Made by a program: the position numbers and the translations under genes. A model generated the notes under the pieces. The model ran no database searches. It was not told the DNA's origin and saw only the letters and a program-made list of their open reading frames with translations. Below, in pieces: positions 48,001 to 60,011 of a stretch of 64,000 nucleotides of DNA; the first letter of the stretch is position 1; every line of letters begins with the position of its first letter. The stretch is from contig CM037845.1 of NCBI GenBank assembly GCA_021234535.1, forward strand, positions 4,864,501-4,928,500. Direction: 5' to 3'. This DNA comes from Stichopus chloronotus (Eukaryota > Echinodermata > Holothuroidea > Aspidochirotida > Stichopodidae).

Positions 48001-48155
48001 TTTATCAGCAGGTAGATTACATGTTGGATTAATCTCATGTAATACCGTCTACACATCTTCTTTCCCTACAGAGGCTTCGTGCCCAAGCGACGAAGAACGT
48101 CGAAAAGCAAATAGCGAAGTACCAGAAAGTGATTGAAGCCTTCGGTGCCCGATGA
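36085..48155 (+). CDS. RPL13A: Ribosomal protein L13a (60S subunit, uL13), 8 coding exons
   Basis: Exons are 36085-36102, 39474-39546, 41411-41476, 41996-42097, 43080-43165, 46507-46566, 47057-47179 and 48072-48155. Every junction is GT-AG and every phase joins, giving 203 codons, the same length as human RPL13A. Recognisable family blocks are [16 protein letters not shown] near the start, [51 protein letters not shown], the VVP block of exon 6 and [11 protein letters not shown]. The protein belongs to the uL13 family of the large subunit. Exon 1 codes only MSSFHK and is 3.4 kb from exon 2; it is chosen from phase, donor GTGTGT and the pyrimidine tract, so it is the least certain exon. In vertebrates this gene hosts snoRNAs U32-U35, and the introns here carry U33- and U34-like sequences. 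Confidence 0.95.
36690..36765 (+). mobile_element. Possible hAT-MITE fragment
   Basis: GGGAGTCCAGGGGGCAACCC followed by CCTGAAAG and CCTAGCATATTG resembles the middle block of the hAT MITEs (GGGGTCCAGGGGGCGACGCC, then TAGCATATCTC). It is short and has no ends. It lies in RPL13A intron 1. Confidence 0.4.
38513..38550 (+). repeat. Tandem TGGTACCAAAGTAC units
   Basis: Two and a half 14-bp units in RPL13A intron 1, within ~170 bases also rich in GGTACC words (38380-38550). Confidence 0.85.
38821..38895 (+). ncRNA. SNORD34: Box C/D snoRNA, U34-like, copy 1 (intron 1)
   Basis: A 7-bp terminal stem GCTTGTC (38821-38827) / GACAAGC (38889-38895) encloses box C ATGATGT (38829-38835) and box D CTGA (38885-38888). 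The guide ACCTACATTGT precedes the D'-like TTGA at 38858-38861. ACCTACATTGTTTGA is the hallmark of vertebrate U34, which guides 2'-O-methylation of 28S rRNA at U2824 (human numbering) and also sits in an RPL13A intron. Confidence 0.88.
39700..39860 (+). repeat. Single unit of the AGGTCA-containing repeat (intron 2)
   Basis: ACCCTATTGTTTTTGCTGGA followed by AGGTCAAAGGTCA (39820-39832) matches the tandem units in intron 5. It is preceded by a TG/TA-rich tract (~39650-39715), as is the intron 5 array. Confidence 0.75.
40362..40436 (+). ncRNA. SNORD33: Box C/D snoRNA, U33-like, copy 1 (intron 2)
   Basis: Box C ATGATGA is at 40367-40373 and box D CTGA at 40429-40432, with CATGCATCACCA as guide directly before box D. 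Vertebrate U33 has CATGCACTACCATCTGA and targets 18S U1326 (human numbering). The changed base still allows a G-U pair with TGGTGGTGCATG of 18S. The terminal stem is weak (CC/GG), so processing efficiency is uncertain. Confidence 0.7.
41653..41724 (+). ncRNA. SNORD34: Box C/D snoRNA, U34-like, copy 2 (intron 3)
   Basis: The terminal stem is TCATC (41653-41657) / GATGA (41720-41724), with box C variant ATGATGG (41659-41665) and box D CTGA (41716-41719). The guide ACCTACATTGG precedes TTGA. Its last guide base (G) differs from copies 1 and 3 (T), and its box C ends in G. It may be a diverged paralogue or decaying. Confidence 0.72.
42633..42783 (+). repeat. Tandem duplication of ~80 bp in RPL13A intron 4
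   Basis: Two head-to-tail copies share AGAGCTGTTTRATCATGCA, CTAAAGCYAAGACYGGAG and GTGAGCATT. Neither has boxes C and D. Such a unit in this host gene could be a relic or an unrecognised small RNA, but no H/ACA structure was confirmed. Confidence 0.75.
43502..43578 (+). ncRNA. SNORD34: Box C/D snoRNA, U34-like, copy 3 (intron 5)
   Basis: A perfect 7-bp terminal stem GCTCGTC (43502-43508) / GACGAGC (43572-43578) encloses box C ATGATGT (43510-43516) and box D CTGA (43568-43571). The guide ATACCTACATTGT precedes TTGA. Compared with copy 1 the stem has a matched T-to-C / A-to-G double change that keeps pairing, which argues for a working RNA. Confidence 0.9.
43890..44640 (+). repeat. Tandem ~110-150-bp repeats with AGGTCA pairs (intron 5)
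   Basis: About five units, each running AACACGATATCTC, a CTCATACTTGGCATG stretch, TTGAGTAGATGATCC, CTATTGTTTTTGGTGGAGG, then TCAAAGGTCATTTGGGGTCA. Two units hold the exact direct repeat AGGTCAAAGGTCA (44159-44171 and 44304-44316). Others carry one-base changes such as AGGTGAAAGGTCA and AGGTCAAAGTTCA. Confidence 0.88.
45830..46110 (+). repeat. Further AGGTCA-type repeat units (intron 5)
   Basis: Two more diverged units of the array at 43890, with AGGTCAAAGGTTATTTGGGG (~45840) and GGTGATCCCTATTGTTTTAA then AGGTGAAAGGTCATTTTGGG (~46000). They are separated from the main array by ~1.2 kb. Confidence 0.78.
47609..47704 (+). ncRNA. SNORD33: Box C/D snoRNA, U33-like, copy 2 (intron 7)
   Basis: Box C ATGATGA is at 47614-47620 and box D CTGA at 47696-47699. 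The 3' guide plus box D, ACATGCACTACCATCTGA, is the same as in vertebrate U33 as I remember it. A TG run at 47649-47662 lengthens the middle compared with copy 1. The flanks TCCT/GGGG allow a short stem. Confidence 0.8.
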
Positions 48156-48216
48156 TGAGATGGCGAGATGGAAGTCAGTCCAGGATGATGACTTGTAATT
48201 ACGACAACTAGTTGCA

Positions 48217-48222
48217 AATAAA
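48217..48222 (+). promoter_or_regulatory. Polyadenylation signal of RPL13A
   Basis: AATAAA lies 62 bases after the stop codon, the short 3' UTR expected for a ribosomal-protein mRNA. A TG-rich stretch at 48243-48254 could be the downstream element. Confidence 0.88.
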
Positions 48223-48244
48223 ATTCTTTACAAAATGTCAGATT

Positions 48245-51200
48245 TTTGTGTTGATTTCGTCATTTATCAAAGTTCTGCTACTTTCCTATTTCAGCATTCT
48301 GCGACATTCTGTGTCACTTAATATTGCCTAGTTAGTCAGACATTGTAACCAAACAGAAGATATTAACTCATCCAATGAATAAGGATCAACATCAAAATTG
48401 GAACATGAAGCTCATCTCAGATTTTTGTCTGGTGTTTAATTACATATAGGAACATTTCTAGTCAATAACCTTTCCCTGGCATCCCGCATCTTCCCGCATC
48501 CTCCCGCATCTTCTTGTTAAATGCCGACGAGAGGAAATGAGAGGATGCTTTATGAGAGGACCACCTTCATGTAACATTTCAAAATTATTTGATGCATGTG
48601 TGGAAAGTTCAATTTTATTTTACCAATATTTCATGTCCACACTATGAAGCTTGCTGTAAAGCCTAGTATGCTTTGAAAGCTGGCAGTTACCCTGCAGTTA
48701 CAACTTTTTAAGGCATGTCTCTGAAAAATTAAGGGAGGAAGAAAATCCTGTCCAAAATGACTCTTGTTACAGTTTTTGAAGGGCCATGACATATTACTGT
48801 GACTGTGCTAGAAAGTCTGCTTTAGATTTTGCATACATGTTGCATCCAGAGATGGTATATCTCTTACAAAATTGCACCTTTGTAATGATGCACAACCCCT
48901 AAAAGACCCATACCTTCTGCATACAGTGTAGCCAGTGTTGCTTCATTCTGTATTTAGTCCATGAATGCCAAATGCACTACACGTACCATCAAGCTGGAAA
49001 AGCTAATGCCACTGACAGATTTAGGATGAGAGAGGTGACCTCAAACAGTAAATGCTTTGAAAATGGAGACAATATGCAAATTTATATCAACAAGGCAGTA
49101 TGCCGATCTTGTGCTAATTGTGAACTTAGTTTCTATGATTGGCGAAGTAAAGAGGTGAGAATAGGGAGGGCAATGTTTAAATAAATATCTGTAAAAAGAA
49201 CACTAGTAGAACATATTACAGTTGTAAAAGAAGCACCAGGGTTAATTCAGTCACATATATTGTACAACTCAAGAAAGCCTTGTGGGTATGTCACAAGCAA
49301 CAATATAACCCAGAGTATACATGTATAAACATGCATATAACAGCAATCAAAATTAGTCCTATTTGCCAACCTTAGGACTGGCAAACCATGAGCTTCTAGC
49401 AATAAAATCTGGATATCACATTTCAAACCTGGAAATGTGACAAAAACCTGTTATAACAAAAAACTTTTTATTCACCCTCTTAGTAATAATGTAGAAAACA
49501 ACTTCAACCAATAATGGGAAACATTATTCTTGCGGCTAGCCAATATAAGGAAACATCTTGCCTTGTATCAATGTGATTTTTCCTGTGAGGTCTAGCATCA
49601 CCGAGTGCAATGTCTGAAACCGTGAGACTCTGAGGGTGAAGGCCTGAGAGATAGCAAATCTGCATATCCCCCATGGCCAGAAAAACCTGCTCTGGAATGA
49701 AAATCCCACTCAATGCCATCCTGTCATCCTAGATGGAGAAAACTGCTCCCCCCCCCCCCCCTAACATGCATAAAGATATTTTGGTTTGGCTGGGCAGAAA
49801 TGCAATGCTTGAAACACCTTTTCAGTGGCTGACCTGAAAAATTGCTAACAGGTGCAAAGCAATCAAAATGAAGTCACAAAAGTTCTGTCATCATTTGGCA
49901 AGTAATGAAAGTTAGAATGGGGAAGAGGGGGGTGGGGAGAATGGAGGGGAGGTGGCACTTGTGGAATATTTTTAAGAGAAAATATCAAGAACTAACAACA
50001 GGCCTATGTGCAACATGACTGTTCTTACAATACCACTCCTATGGCCCATGACATCGTCAGGCCTCCAAAGCCAATTAACAGTAAACAGCTCCACATTCTG
50101 TGTGTTGATTGAGTTACATCAATAATTTGGTAAATGTTACATTCATAGCTAGCACTCTCAAAACAAAGTAAGAGTGCTATCCTCAAGATAGTGAAGTTAT
50201 GTGTAAGAGTTCTTCAAATCAGTAGGTTATCTTCATATTTAAAACACAGTATGCCTTTAATAGGAAGTTGCCTGTGACATTTAATTGTTGATTTCCCATT
50301 CACTGAAATTTCTCCCAACCTCAACCCCCACTCTCTCCTTCAGATTCATTTTGTGTTGTCTATACTGCTAGTTTCTCTCCATGATGGTCTTTGTGTAAAC
50401 ACATTGAAGCTTCTGGCCCTGGAATGGTACTTTGGTATACATGTCGGCCTATGGCTTAGTAAGTCCCCATTCAGCAAGAAACAAGAATGGTGACTGACAT
50501 GGAGAAAGACTCTTATTTGCTATTGTAGCATGAAAACTTTATGACTGCTGAGGCACACCTTTGATAAGCGATTTTACCACTGAGCAAGCAAAACTGATGA
50601 CCAAACAACACCCTCTTGATCCAACTGATAACTATCTTAGCAAAACAAAGCAAAGGAAACTAATATAGCAGGGATAAGTAAAGGGGTGACAGATTACATG
50701 TGGGTCTCTAATTTGCACTTTAATCCCTTTTTGTTTACATATTATCTTTGAACTGGAACCTTGTGTACTTCACTTTGTCAACATACTACTTGAACACATC
50801 GTGCAATGCACATCAATGCAATGCACATCAATGCAATGGCATAATTCCTGCTCTTAAAGACATCTTGTGTATTTTGCAACATCTTTGCAAAACATATCAA
50901 AGGGAGCCACAACAAGGATAAGTAAAGGGGTAACAGATAGCACTTTGGGTCTCTACAGTAATTTGCATTTTAATCATGGTGTGTTTACATTTTACCCCCA
51001 AACTAAAACCTTGTGAATGTTACCTATGTTAACATACCCACTTGCACTCATCATGCCGATGCGTTGTCCTTATTCTGTTCTCATGGATATCCTGTGTTAT
51101 ATGCCATAAGGGGACAGGATTTCCTCCAAATTTGTGCCAGAACCATTTTACAAAGGTGCTTCAAACCCAAAAGGATTCTTTTTCATAATGACCAGTATGA

Positions 51201-53275
51201 TATGCAATAAAGTTAACTTGTAAAAGCACCCTACCCTCCCACTTTTAACAGTGTTGGACAAACAAGCCTTGTCTGTGGAATAAAATATTTTCATTTCTTA
51301 CATTCTATGCATTCTTCAGTAGGTTCGGTTCCCTTGTTTCCCACATCAATTAGTTTCTGATGTCTCCTGAAAACATTGCACTTATAATAGACGGCTTGCA
51401 CTGATATCACATAGCAACAAACTTGGGTGCCCTCCCTAAGGATAAACAAATGAACTTTATATAAGGTTACAATAGGTGTGTGTGGATCAAATGGTAGAGA
51501 TGCAATGTGGATGTATTCAATGTAGCATTAAACTTATCTTCAAGGACAGCACTTCACCACATCACTGTGACGCCACATGAAAGGGATCTACAATCAGTCA
51601 TGGTCAAAAGTAGAACTCTTACAAATGGCATAATATCAGTGCAACCCACCGTTCTCCAGCTTTCTAAACATACGATCCATTCTATGGAATTTTCAAGAAT
51701 TGCATCAATGTTTTAAAGTTCGTGTATTTCTCACTTGCCCATGCTTCAACACTGTAGGCCTTACAGAAAAACAAAAGTATTTCACAATTAATTTAAAAAC
51801 TACTTTTTTTTCTATTTTACAATAAAATCAGAAAAAAAGTCAATTATGTTAAATGCATTTACTTCTTTAACAAACGAAACAAAAAATTACGATCAGAACT
51901 TTAAACGACTGAGTAAGATTACAAAAATATCACTGACAAGCTTTTTACCAAATCATACTTTCTGAAGATAAATCTCATCCACAGTTTTGTCTTTTTTACA
52001 ATGAAACTATGCAGTATATCAGTATCAAGAAGAAGATTACAACTGACTGCTTTATCTCTCACCAGTTCCCAGTTCATAAACAACAACTTGCCAAAAAAAG
52101 AAAACCAAGTTTTATCACTGATCTGTTAGTATTTCATGGGGAAAGTTGTAAGAAAGACTTGCCCTCAAACGATCTCTGTCACAGTCACTTCACAAAGATT
52201 ATCACTAAAGACTTATGTAAAAGCAATAATGTTTTTGCAAAAGCTTCTTCTAGTGACTGAAGTGTCCTTTGTATATATCCCACTCTTAAATCCCTTACAT
52301 CTTAATGCTGTTTTCTGTTGATTAAAGACATTTTAGACTGAAATTTCCAGTTTGGGCAAATTTAGCCTAATGGTTATTGCCAGAGGGGTTTCTGCCACTG
52401 AATATTTTAGCCTTTCTTATAACTACCTCCTTTTTTTTTTTTTTTTCAATGTACATATTATTAACTAACTACTGTAGCAAAACTATTGGAAAACCATCAC
52501 AATCCACAACAGTAGATGAAACCAGTTAAAATAGATTCCAGTTGAAGATGACAGGGTAAAACTGGTTTATGATGGAGTTAATTTGAGCAAAGACACGGCA
52601 TCAATTAGAGAAAACATCCTTGCTGCTTTTGTCCCTCTGTCTCGCGGATCTCGGTCTTAAACTTATCGCAGTTCTATTTCCGAGGACAACCTACCGCTAA
52701 CAGTAATTCGCTCATACAGTAACTCACAAGCTTGTCTTTCTGCAAAATGTTTGCTCTTTACATTCATGAGTTTTCTTACTCATCCCATTTGAGATTTGTC
52801 TTGTTCTCCCTTGAAGTTGAGTCTTCCTTTCACTATCCGAAAAAGCAAAAGCACTGTTTGTTTCCCGTAATTATTTTTGCTGCCTGTTACCGATTCCACT
52901 GCACGTCACAAATACCATCACATATTCTGGAATTTTGTTTTGTTACAGCGTTACATACTGTGAATGAAGTAAAGGCTTAAAAGTGAAACATGCATGTATA
53001 TATATGTCTATGGAAATAAGCAAACAAGAAAACCAAGGCAGTATACTGTATGCATTAAAATGATAGTTAAATGTGGAGAAGAACCAACATGCCTTTGTAT
53101 GGCATGTTTTGTTTCTTAAATATAAATCTACCAAGTGCGGCATCTCTGTTGACTTGATGGTCTCACAGAGTCCTTTGACTTGAGATTCTCTACAGACATC
53201 TTAATTTCTTGTGCGCTTCAACAACTCTTCCTCTCAGCCACTGGCCCCATCCTCTTGGCCACTTGGCTTCCTCTT
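48245..53275. other. Intergenic stretch between RPL13A and ISCU
   Basis: The two genes converge here. No exon was recognised. It holds a tandem CACATCAATGCAATG stretch (~50812-50840), a direct duplication (50670-50790 and 50905-51030), a C run (~49749-49761) and a T run (~52430-52446). The right part should include the ISCU 3' UTR, but its end could not be placed. Confidence 0.5.
50670..51030 (+). repeat. Diverged direct duplication, ~120 bp units
   Basis: GGATAAGTAAAGGGGTGACA (50672) and GGATAAGTAAAGGGGTAACA (50918) start two copies that go on through GGGTCTCTA, AATTTGCA, TTTAATC, GTTTACAT and ACCTTGTG. Between them is a short CACATCAATGCAATG tandem. Confidence 0.8.
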
Positions 53276-56200
53276 CTAAGATGCTGACACTGTCTGTTTG
53301 TCTTTGTTATCTGCATCCTTTGACGATTGCTTTACCTTGTAATCTTTCAGAGCAGCTTTGATAGCATCTTCAGCCAACACTGGTGAAGGGATAAGAAGAT
53401 TTTAATGTAAATTATGTCTTTTGTCTAACTGTGGTACAAGTTGCAGCCTCAGGGATAGGAAGTAGAGGATACAACAGGTGACGGTACAGTGACGGGATAA
53501 GGGAGTAATAGAAGACTAAAATATTACTTCCATATGGTATTGCAAACAGGAATGATAAACATTGCAAAGGGCAAACTGAATTTTGGAAAGGAAGATGTTT
53601 ACTGTAAAAGACATGACTCACATAGATAATATAATGAGACTTCCATTGCAACTAGGATGAGTAAAATAAGTGACACACATTTATGTGAATTGGGATGAAA
53701 GAGAGAGGAAGGAGCAGGCTAATTCAAACAGCAGCTAGGTATGACATACCTACAGTATGCATCATTAAAAGATCATTCACCATTCTTGACTATACTAATG
53801 ATCCTTCAACATAAAGTAACTCAACCTCCAATCCCTCCCCTCTCCTCCCGTCCCATTCTTCCTCAGAAAGTATGACAACATTCTTTAAAGAGTGAAATCA
53901 GCTTCATCAGAATTCCAGAGTGCTAAATAGCTTCCAGGGCATACATGAATTATTCTCTTGGTGAAATGACACATCATGTATTAGATTTTGATAAAACAAT
54001 TCAATGACACTCCATGGAAAACACAACTGTTTGAGTACGGAACAACAAGCGTTTGGACTCTTGGTGTGCTACGTTTACTTACTTGAACAATGGAGTTTCA
54101 CAGGAGGAAGACTCAACTCTTTAGCGATGGCAGAATTCTTAATCTCTCCAGCTTGATCAAGCTGCATGAAAATAGTAAGACCCAGAAGAGTAAAACCTAA
54201 AAACATTTCTACAAATTACTGTATGATCAAGATTTAAGTAGTAACCATACTGTACAGGACTGTAACAATGGATACATCAGTTGGATCTTTCTCTACTTCA
54301 TTCATCCTCTGGCCAAACTTATGTTAATGTTCCCTTTGTGAGCAAAACTTTTGCATAGGCACATCCAATTTATTCTGAAGAACTTTGACTTGCTGCTATA
54401 AGAATGACGACATCCAAGGAAATGTCACATACAATTTTCCAAGCACCCTACTGAAATGGATTTCTTTAAGCCTACATCTCGTCACAGTTCACTGGTTCTC
54501 TGTTCATTACCTGTTTACATATACTTCCTGACATACTGTATGGCTTGGCAGTATTACAGTGCACACCAACAACCATTTGTTCCTCACCAAATAACAAATG
54601 CTTCACAGAATGGAACCATACATACAGTGACAGCAATTAATTGGAAAACAACAATCATTTGCTCCTAACCAAGTAAGATACAGCTTCACAGTATGTGCAA
54701 GAAAGTTATGGAGCAGTGTGCAGTACATACGGTAGCTCTCTGTCCATATTCAAGGATAAAAAATCCTGTGACATACTGTGCTGTACATCCTATGACGTAC
54801 TGTACGTGCATGATACACATTGGTGCACTGAGGTGCAACTTGACACTTTTGCCTCAGAAACACCAATGGCATCCCCACAATCATCTTTTTTTCCCAAACT
54901 AGACTAAGTGACTACTAAGCACTGTACAGCATCGAAAAGGTATGCTCTGATGATTTTTGGTACTTTAATTATCAGGAGTTGAGAGGTTTCTTGAAAGCTC
55001 TATCCAGTGGCAGATTAAATTATGATGACATTTTCATACATACAGTATTACATAATGAGATAAATATTTAATCTGAGTGTCAACTTCTTTGAACCAATTA
55101 AAACTGGAAGATATATATGATACACTATGCTCCATGATAATCTCATATTTGCATATTAAGCACGAAACTCACAGATTTTCCTTTCACCCATTCAGTGGCA
55201 AGCGAGCTTGATGCAATTGCCGATCCACATCCGAATGTCTTGAATTTTGCATCGACAATCTTACCATTGTCATCCACCATAATCTGGAAAACATGAAATT
55301 GTGACAATAGATGAGTGACAACTGATTATGACGTACAATAAAAGTAATTATTTCACTTGTTTGAAATTACACCTTTCAGAAGAATCTTCGATCTAGTATC
55401 ACTTTCTACCTGTAGTTGGGCTGTTTTAGAGTATACAATGGTACTCTACCATACAGTACAAAGACAAAATGACCACAAAGGAACTAATATAAAATTTAAG
55501 GGAAATAGGGCTTTTACAATGCACCAACCATGACTTACAAAGAAAAAAGATTTCAACCTTGTAATACAGTTTGGGCTCATCAATAAATCACCTGCTGAAG
55601 CCTCAACTCATCAAAACATTATACATCATATGAGTCATTGAAGATGCAGCATCTGATTATTTTGAAGTTTGGGTGAACACATTATTCTTGAGCAACAAAT
55701 ATCTAACTCTCTATCTGTGAGAAACTTGTTTCTTGAAAGAAGGCCGAGGTGCTTCCTTATCTTGTAAAATCTACAATTCTGTGTTCACATATATTGGTTT
55801 CAACTTACAAATATTCTTTCCTGAAAAACAAATGCCTTCATTACAGGTATTTCCCTTTAAGAGAACATTGGTTTTCAGAGAATACATGAGCTAAATTTCT
55901 TCAACTTTTTAAATTTGTAGGTTCTGAAATTTAAGTTGGTGTCCAGTGTATACATCAATTTTCATCTGACTCTTGTAACGCAGTTGCGGTTGATGCATAA
56001 CATGATCACACAGTATATCAGTTGAGAGTGAACAATACTGCTAAATGTTTGTTTTACCTTTTCATTTCTATATTTTTTTTTATGTATGTGTATTACAAAC
56101 TTGTACCACCTTCTCTGGACACCACTCAAAACTTAACATGCTGTTGCATTTCATCATAGACACAACTAATGCTTCCAGTATATCGAAGCATTTCTTTGGA

Positions 56201-59200
56201 AGTTGGTGGACTTCTCTGGAAGTTAGTGGACATGAACTGTGATTCAAGTCAAAGGAATCACTGGAGGGGAATATCTCAACAGTCACACTGGGGAGGACAA
56301 ATTAGGCCTACTACAGTACTTACCTGTAACTTCATGACATCACCACAGGCTGGAGCACCGACTAATCCTGTGCCAACATTCTTGCTTTCTTTGTCCAGTG
56401 AACCAACGTTCCTTGGATTCTCATAGTGGTCTATTACCTGTGCACATATTAAACAAAAGTGGACTGATATGGATGTAATTGATTTCCTGACATATACAGT
56501 ACAGTAATAATAATAATAACGAAATACATTGACCTACTGTTAGTACATTATCTTTGCCGCAGCAACCTAGGTCATTCCTCCTTCACACTGAAAAATTCAA
56601 ACCCTGGTGATCAGACCAGTGTGGGAGGGTTATTGCATATGACCTTGCAGTGCAAACTAACGGCTGATTGATCCTGGAGATGTGTAATGTTCTGGTATGA
56701 CTGATTTTAAACAGTTTTCCAAATTCTAGGCATAAGTGCAATTTGCCTTTAGCTACATAAGCAATGATGTAGTAGACCTTACACAATGATGTATTCCCAT
56801 CTTAGACAATTCTTGGGCTTGAACTGATTAATCAGTTAATAATTCCTAATTAGGACAGGCCAAGCCATGCTCACTTTGAGAAAATGCCAGCATGTACAGT
56901 AAATCTATGGTAAAGTTCAAATGACTCCACACAGTATTCTTACTGTAAATTACTGTATTTAAATAAACTTTACTGTAATATAAAGTATCCACTGACTCAT
57001 TTCTTGGACCAAGGCTTCTTGCAGTTCTCTACGGTGGATACCCAAGGCTGTGACATGTACTGCAGACTTCCCTTCACAAAAATGCAACATGATTTTGTGT
57101 GTGTTTCACACATTTCATGCCTCTCACACACTGTTCACTACTTGTCAAGAACTTGGCTCAAAAGGGTCAAACTAAAGATCTACAATGCAACAAACAACAT
57201 ACTGTAGCAAAGAAATTTCACTGTTAAATTTACAATACTGTGAGGTGCTTCACGGTGAACGTAAAGTACTGTAGCCATATGACAACACACAATTGCACTT
57301 AACAACAGAGGCTCTAATTGGTACTGTCGGTGATACCAACGGTGATATGATGCAAGGGTGGTTTGCAAAATACTGTATGAGAGGTAAACAGCCATTGTTT
57401 TTGGACACATACAGTACAGTGTACAAATGACATTGATACAGGTACTATATTCTCATCTTTGGTAGACGGCTACAGTACAGTTTTGTCTTTAGGCCCTGCA
57501 AAGTTTGTTTTTTCTCCATGGGATTGTAGATAGGGACTTAATTTTCCCTACTGAAACCTTTTTTGGTAATCTTATAGAACCCCGAATAATCACCTAACCC
57601 AATCACCACAAAATTTTGATTCCAAGTTGCAGAATCAGTATATGGCCAATTTTTGTCGATTCAAACAGGATTTGACAAAATAGGCCATGACCCAAAAAGG
57701 GAAAATCAGAAAAACCACGCAGACATAAGGAGAGAATGAGATGGAAGTTACACCCATTTGGTCTACCTACACTATCATGCTTATTCAATCATTTTTCCCC
57801 ATATTTCCTCAAATCTTGGATGAATCTTTACACTTAGCATGAATATTTACACTTACAGTAGCCTATCAATTAATGGCATACTGTACATTAGCAGGTCAAT
57901 GCAGACTGAAATTACTGCATGTGAAATTTTTTGGTGATTGAATTTAATACTCTTTTGTGAGTTTGAAAGGATTTCTGCAAGATTTAGAGGGTTTACCCTT
58001 TATCAACTACTGCAATTCAACTAAACAAACATTGTGACTGTATTCGTACAAATTTTCATATGAATAAACCGATCTGCAGTCACAGCATATTAATTAAAGG
58101 CTGTATTGCATCACCCTAAGCTATATTTTTACCTCCCTGAAAGGAAAATTCTCAACTGGTTCTAAGTTACAGTACTCTTAGATTGACAGCAAATTCGAAA
58201 GATGCAGAGCAGCTTGTATTACACAGCGTACACAGGGATCCACTGTTTTGATTACACATGTGGAGGAATGTAAGACAGGCTGAGGGAGGCACTAGAGGTA
58301 GGTGGTTGGGAGAATTGAAACTGTCTGGGGTGATGCATTACAGCCTTTAACTGAAGCCAACTGGAGGCATAAGTACACAGTTATACATAGAAAATGAAAA
58401 ATTTTGGAAATGGGAGGGGAACACACCTCCACTTAGGCCTATAGGTACAAACTTGGAATCTGTGACCAGAAGTGGTGTCAACAGGGGTATCAGACGACTA
58501 GAACGGTCATTACAGTGTTTATGTCTACTTTTCAATCTTTGATTTTTTTGCAGCTTTGTTTTTTTTTTCCTTTTAATCTCACAAAATTATAGACATTCTG
58601 TTGAAACTGCAAAAACCTGTGGAAGAAATGGGAGAAGTTAAGCCTGCCACAGGAAAGAGGTTAAAAGAGGATTTGAGCCAAGGACATATAGATTAACAGT
58701 CGCACGACAGTTCCAACCATACCCCACTATGCTACTGGAGCAAATTCGGTTGTTGGGTGTTCAAAGATAAATTTACACAAAACAGTGTACATCCTGATCC
58801 CCTAGCCCTGTAATATATCCTAACCCTATAATGAGATATATATGTACATATATATGTATATATGCTAACCCTATATCTAGTATATGTGCTATTGCTCGTA
58901 GTACTACAACTGGACGAGTGCTCAGGGCTCAAGTTTCTAACAAAGTGCTGTTACAGAGTTAGGTTGGTGCACTGTGCTTTACTTTGGCCTAACATAAGTG
59001 AAAAAGTGACAGTGTCCTAGATGTAACGACTATATAATTAAAGTGGGTCGGCAAATTTTTAAACTCCGTCGTATGAGAATATGAGGTTTCGAAGTAGGAA
59101 AGGTTAATTTAGACTAAAGAAATAGAGCAAAGATCTCTTTAAGGTTACAAACTATTCAATTGTCCATGCACATCCCTACAATTTGAAGCTTACAAAATTA

Positions 59201-60011
59201 TCAGGATATGAAAATAAACAAAAACCAATTATTAGGTCTGCCAACTAGTGAACTGAATATTAATAAAATTAACGCAAAGATAACTTAGCTCTAATAATCC
59301 ATCTTGAACTTTCTTCACCTCACCAACACTCCCCAAATCACACACACAACCACGGACATCCATCCTCGTTCCGCTCAATCCTGCCAAGTATTTTACTCCA
59401 CGCAAGTAACACATTTGTAAAATCGAGTTACAAAATCATTGCGTACAGACACAGACTGAATATATTTAATAACCGCAGAAAAAGAATCCTCTGTGACGTA
59501 CTACGTTGCTCGTAAGGATATTACGTCACAGAGAATTCACTGCATGCAATGAATTATGCGTACACACACGCCTATACATACAGTACATTATTAAATAACA
59601 TTAGTACCGTAGTAATATGTACACCGGAAACCAGCACACACACTGACACAGTATGGTAATTGGTATGCACGCGAACGCTTGAATTAAAAGAATTGTTTAT
59701 ACGGACTACGGACTGTAGGCAATGCAGACACGTACATGGCTAGGCCTAAGCCTGACGTTAGCCTAGCGTAGGCTGTATACTGCGAATGTTAGTAGTGTCG
59801 TAATTTAAGTTAGTGATCATCCGACCTAAGGAGAGTGTAATGTAGGCTACGTATTACGACCCACTTGTCTTTACATTAGGTAAGGCCTAGCCTATCTCAA
59901 AAGAAAAGAACTCATCCGTACGTTCTTGTGGTACGCTGCAACCGCTGAAACAGCAGTTTTCGACGGACTCAGAAGGGGTCTCACAAGTTTACCAACGTTG
60001 GCAACCGCCAT
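53276..60011 (-). CDS. ISCU: Iron-sulfur cluster assembly scaffold ISCU, mitochondrial, 5 coding exons
   Basis: On the minus strand exons are 60011-59922, 56437-56324, 55283-55173, 54161-54083 and 53379-53276. Donors are GT, acceptors AG and phases join, giving 165 codons (human 167). Residues 1-30 are basic and hydroxylated with no acidic residue, a typical mitochondrial presequence. The core starts at VIDHYENPRNVGSLDK. Cluster-ligand cysteines are C61 (in GAPACGDVM), C87 (in KTFGCGSA) and C130 (in KLHCS), with Asp63 and His129 beside them. The HSPA9/HSC20 chaperone motif LPPVK is at 123-127. ISCU takes sulfur from NFS1-ISD11 with frataxin and iron, builds 2Fe-2S clusters and passes them on. 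The final exon ends in a short charged tail. Met132, split between exons 4 and 5, is conserved. The first exon is fixed by phase (AAC then GTAATAGAC). Confidence 0.96.
58098..58346. mobile_element. TTAA MITE family 2, copy 1 (in ISCU intron 1)
   Basis: A 249-bp element starting AGGCTGTATTGCATCACCCT and ending GGGGTGATGCATTACAGCCT, an inverted repeat, with TTAA at 58094-58097 and 58347-58350. It has no coding capacity. Confidence 0.92.
59489..59533. promoter_or_regulatory. 12-bp inverted repeat with paired CRE-like sites
   Basis: CTCTGTGACGTA (59489-59500) and TACGTCACAGAG (59522-59533) are perfect inverted repeats around a 21-base loop. Each arm holds TGACGTA/TACGTCA, close to the CREB/ATF site. 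It lies in ISCU intron 1, about 390 bases past exon 1 on the transcribed strand, so an intronic enhancer or a small hairpin is possible. Confidence 0.55.
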
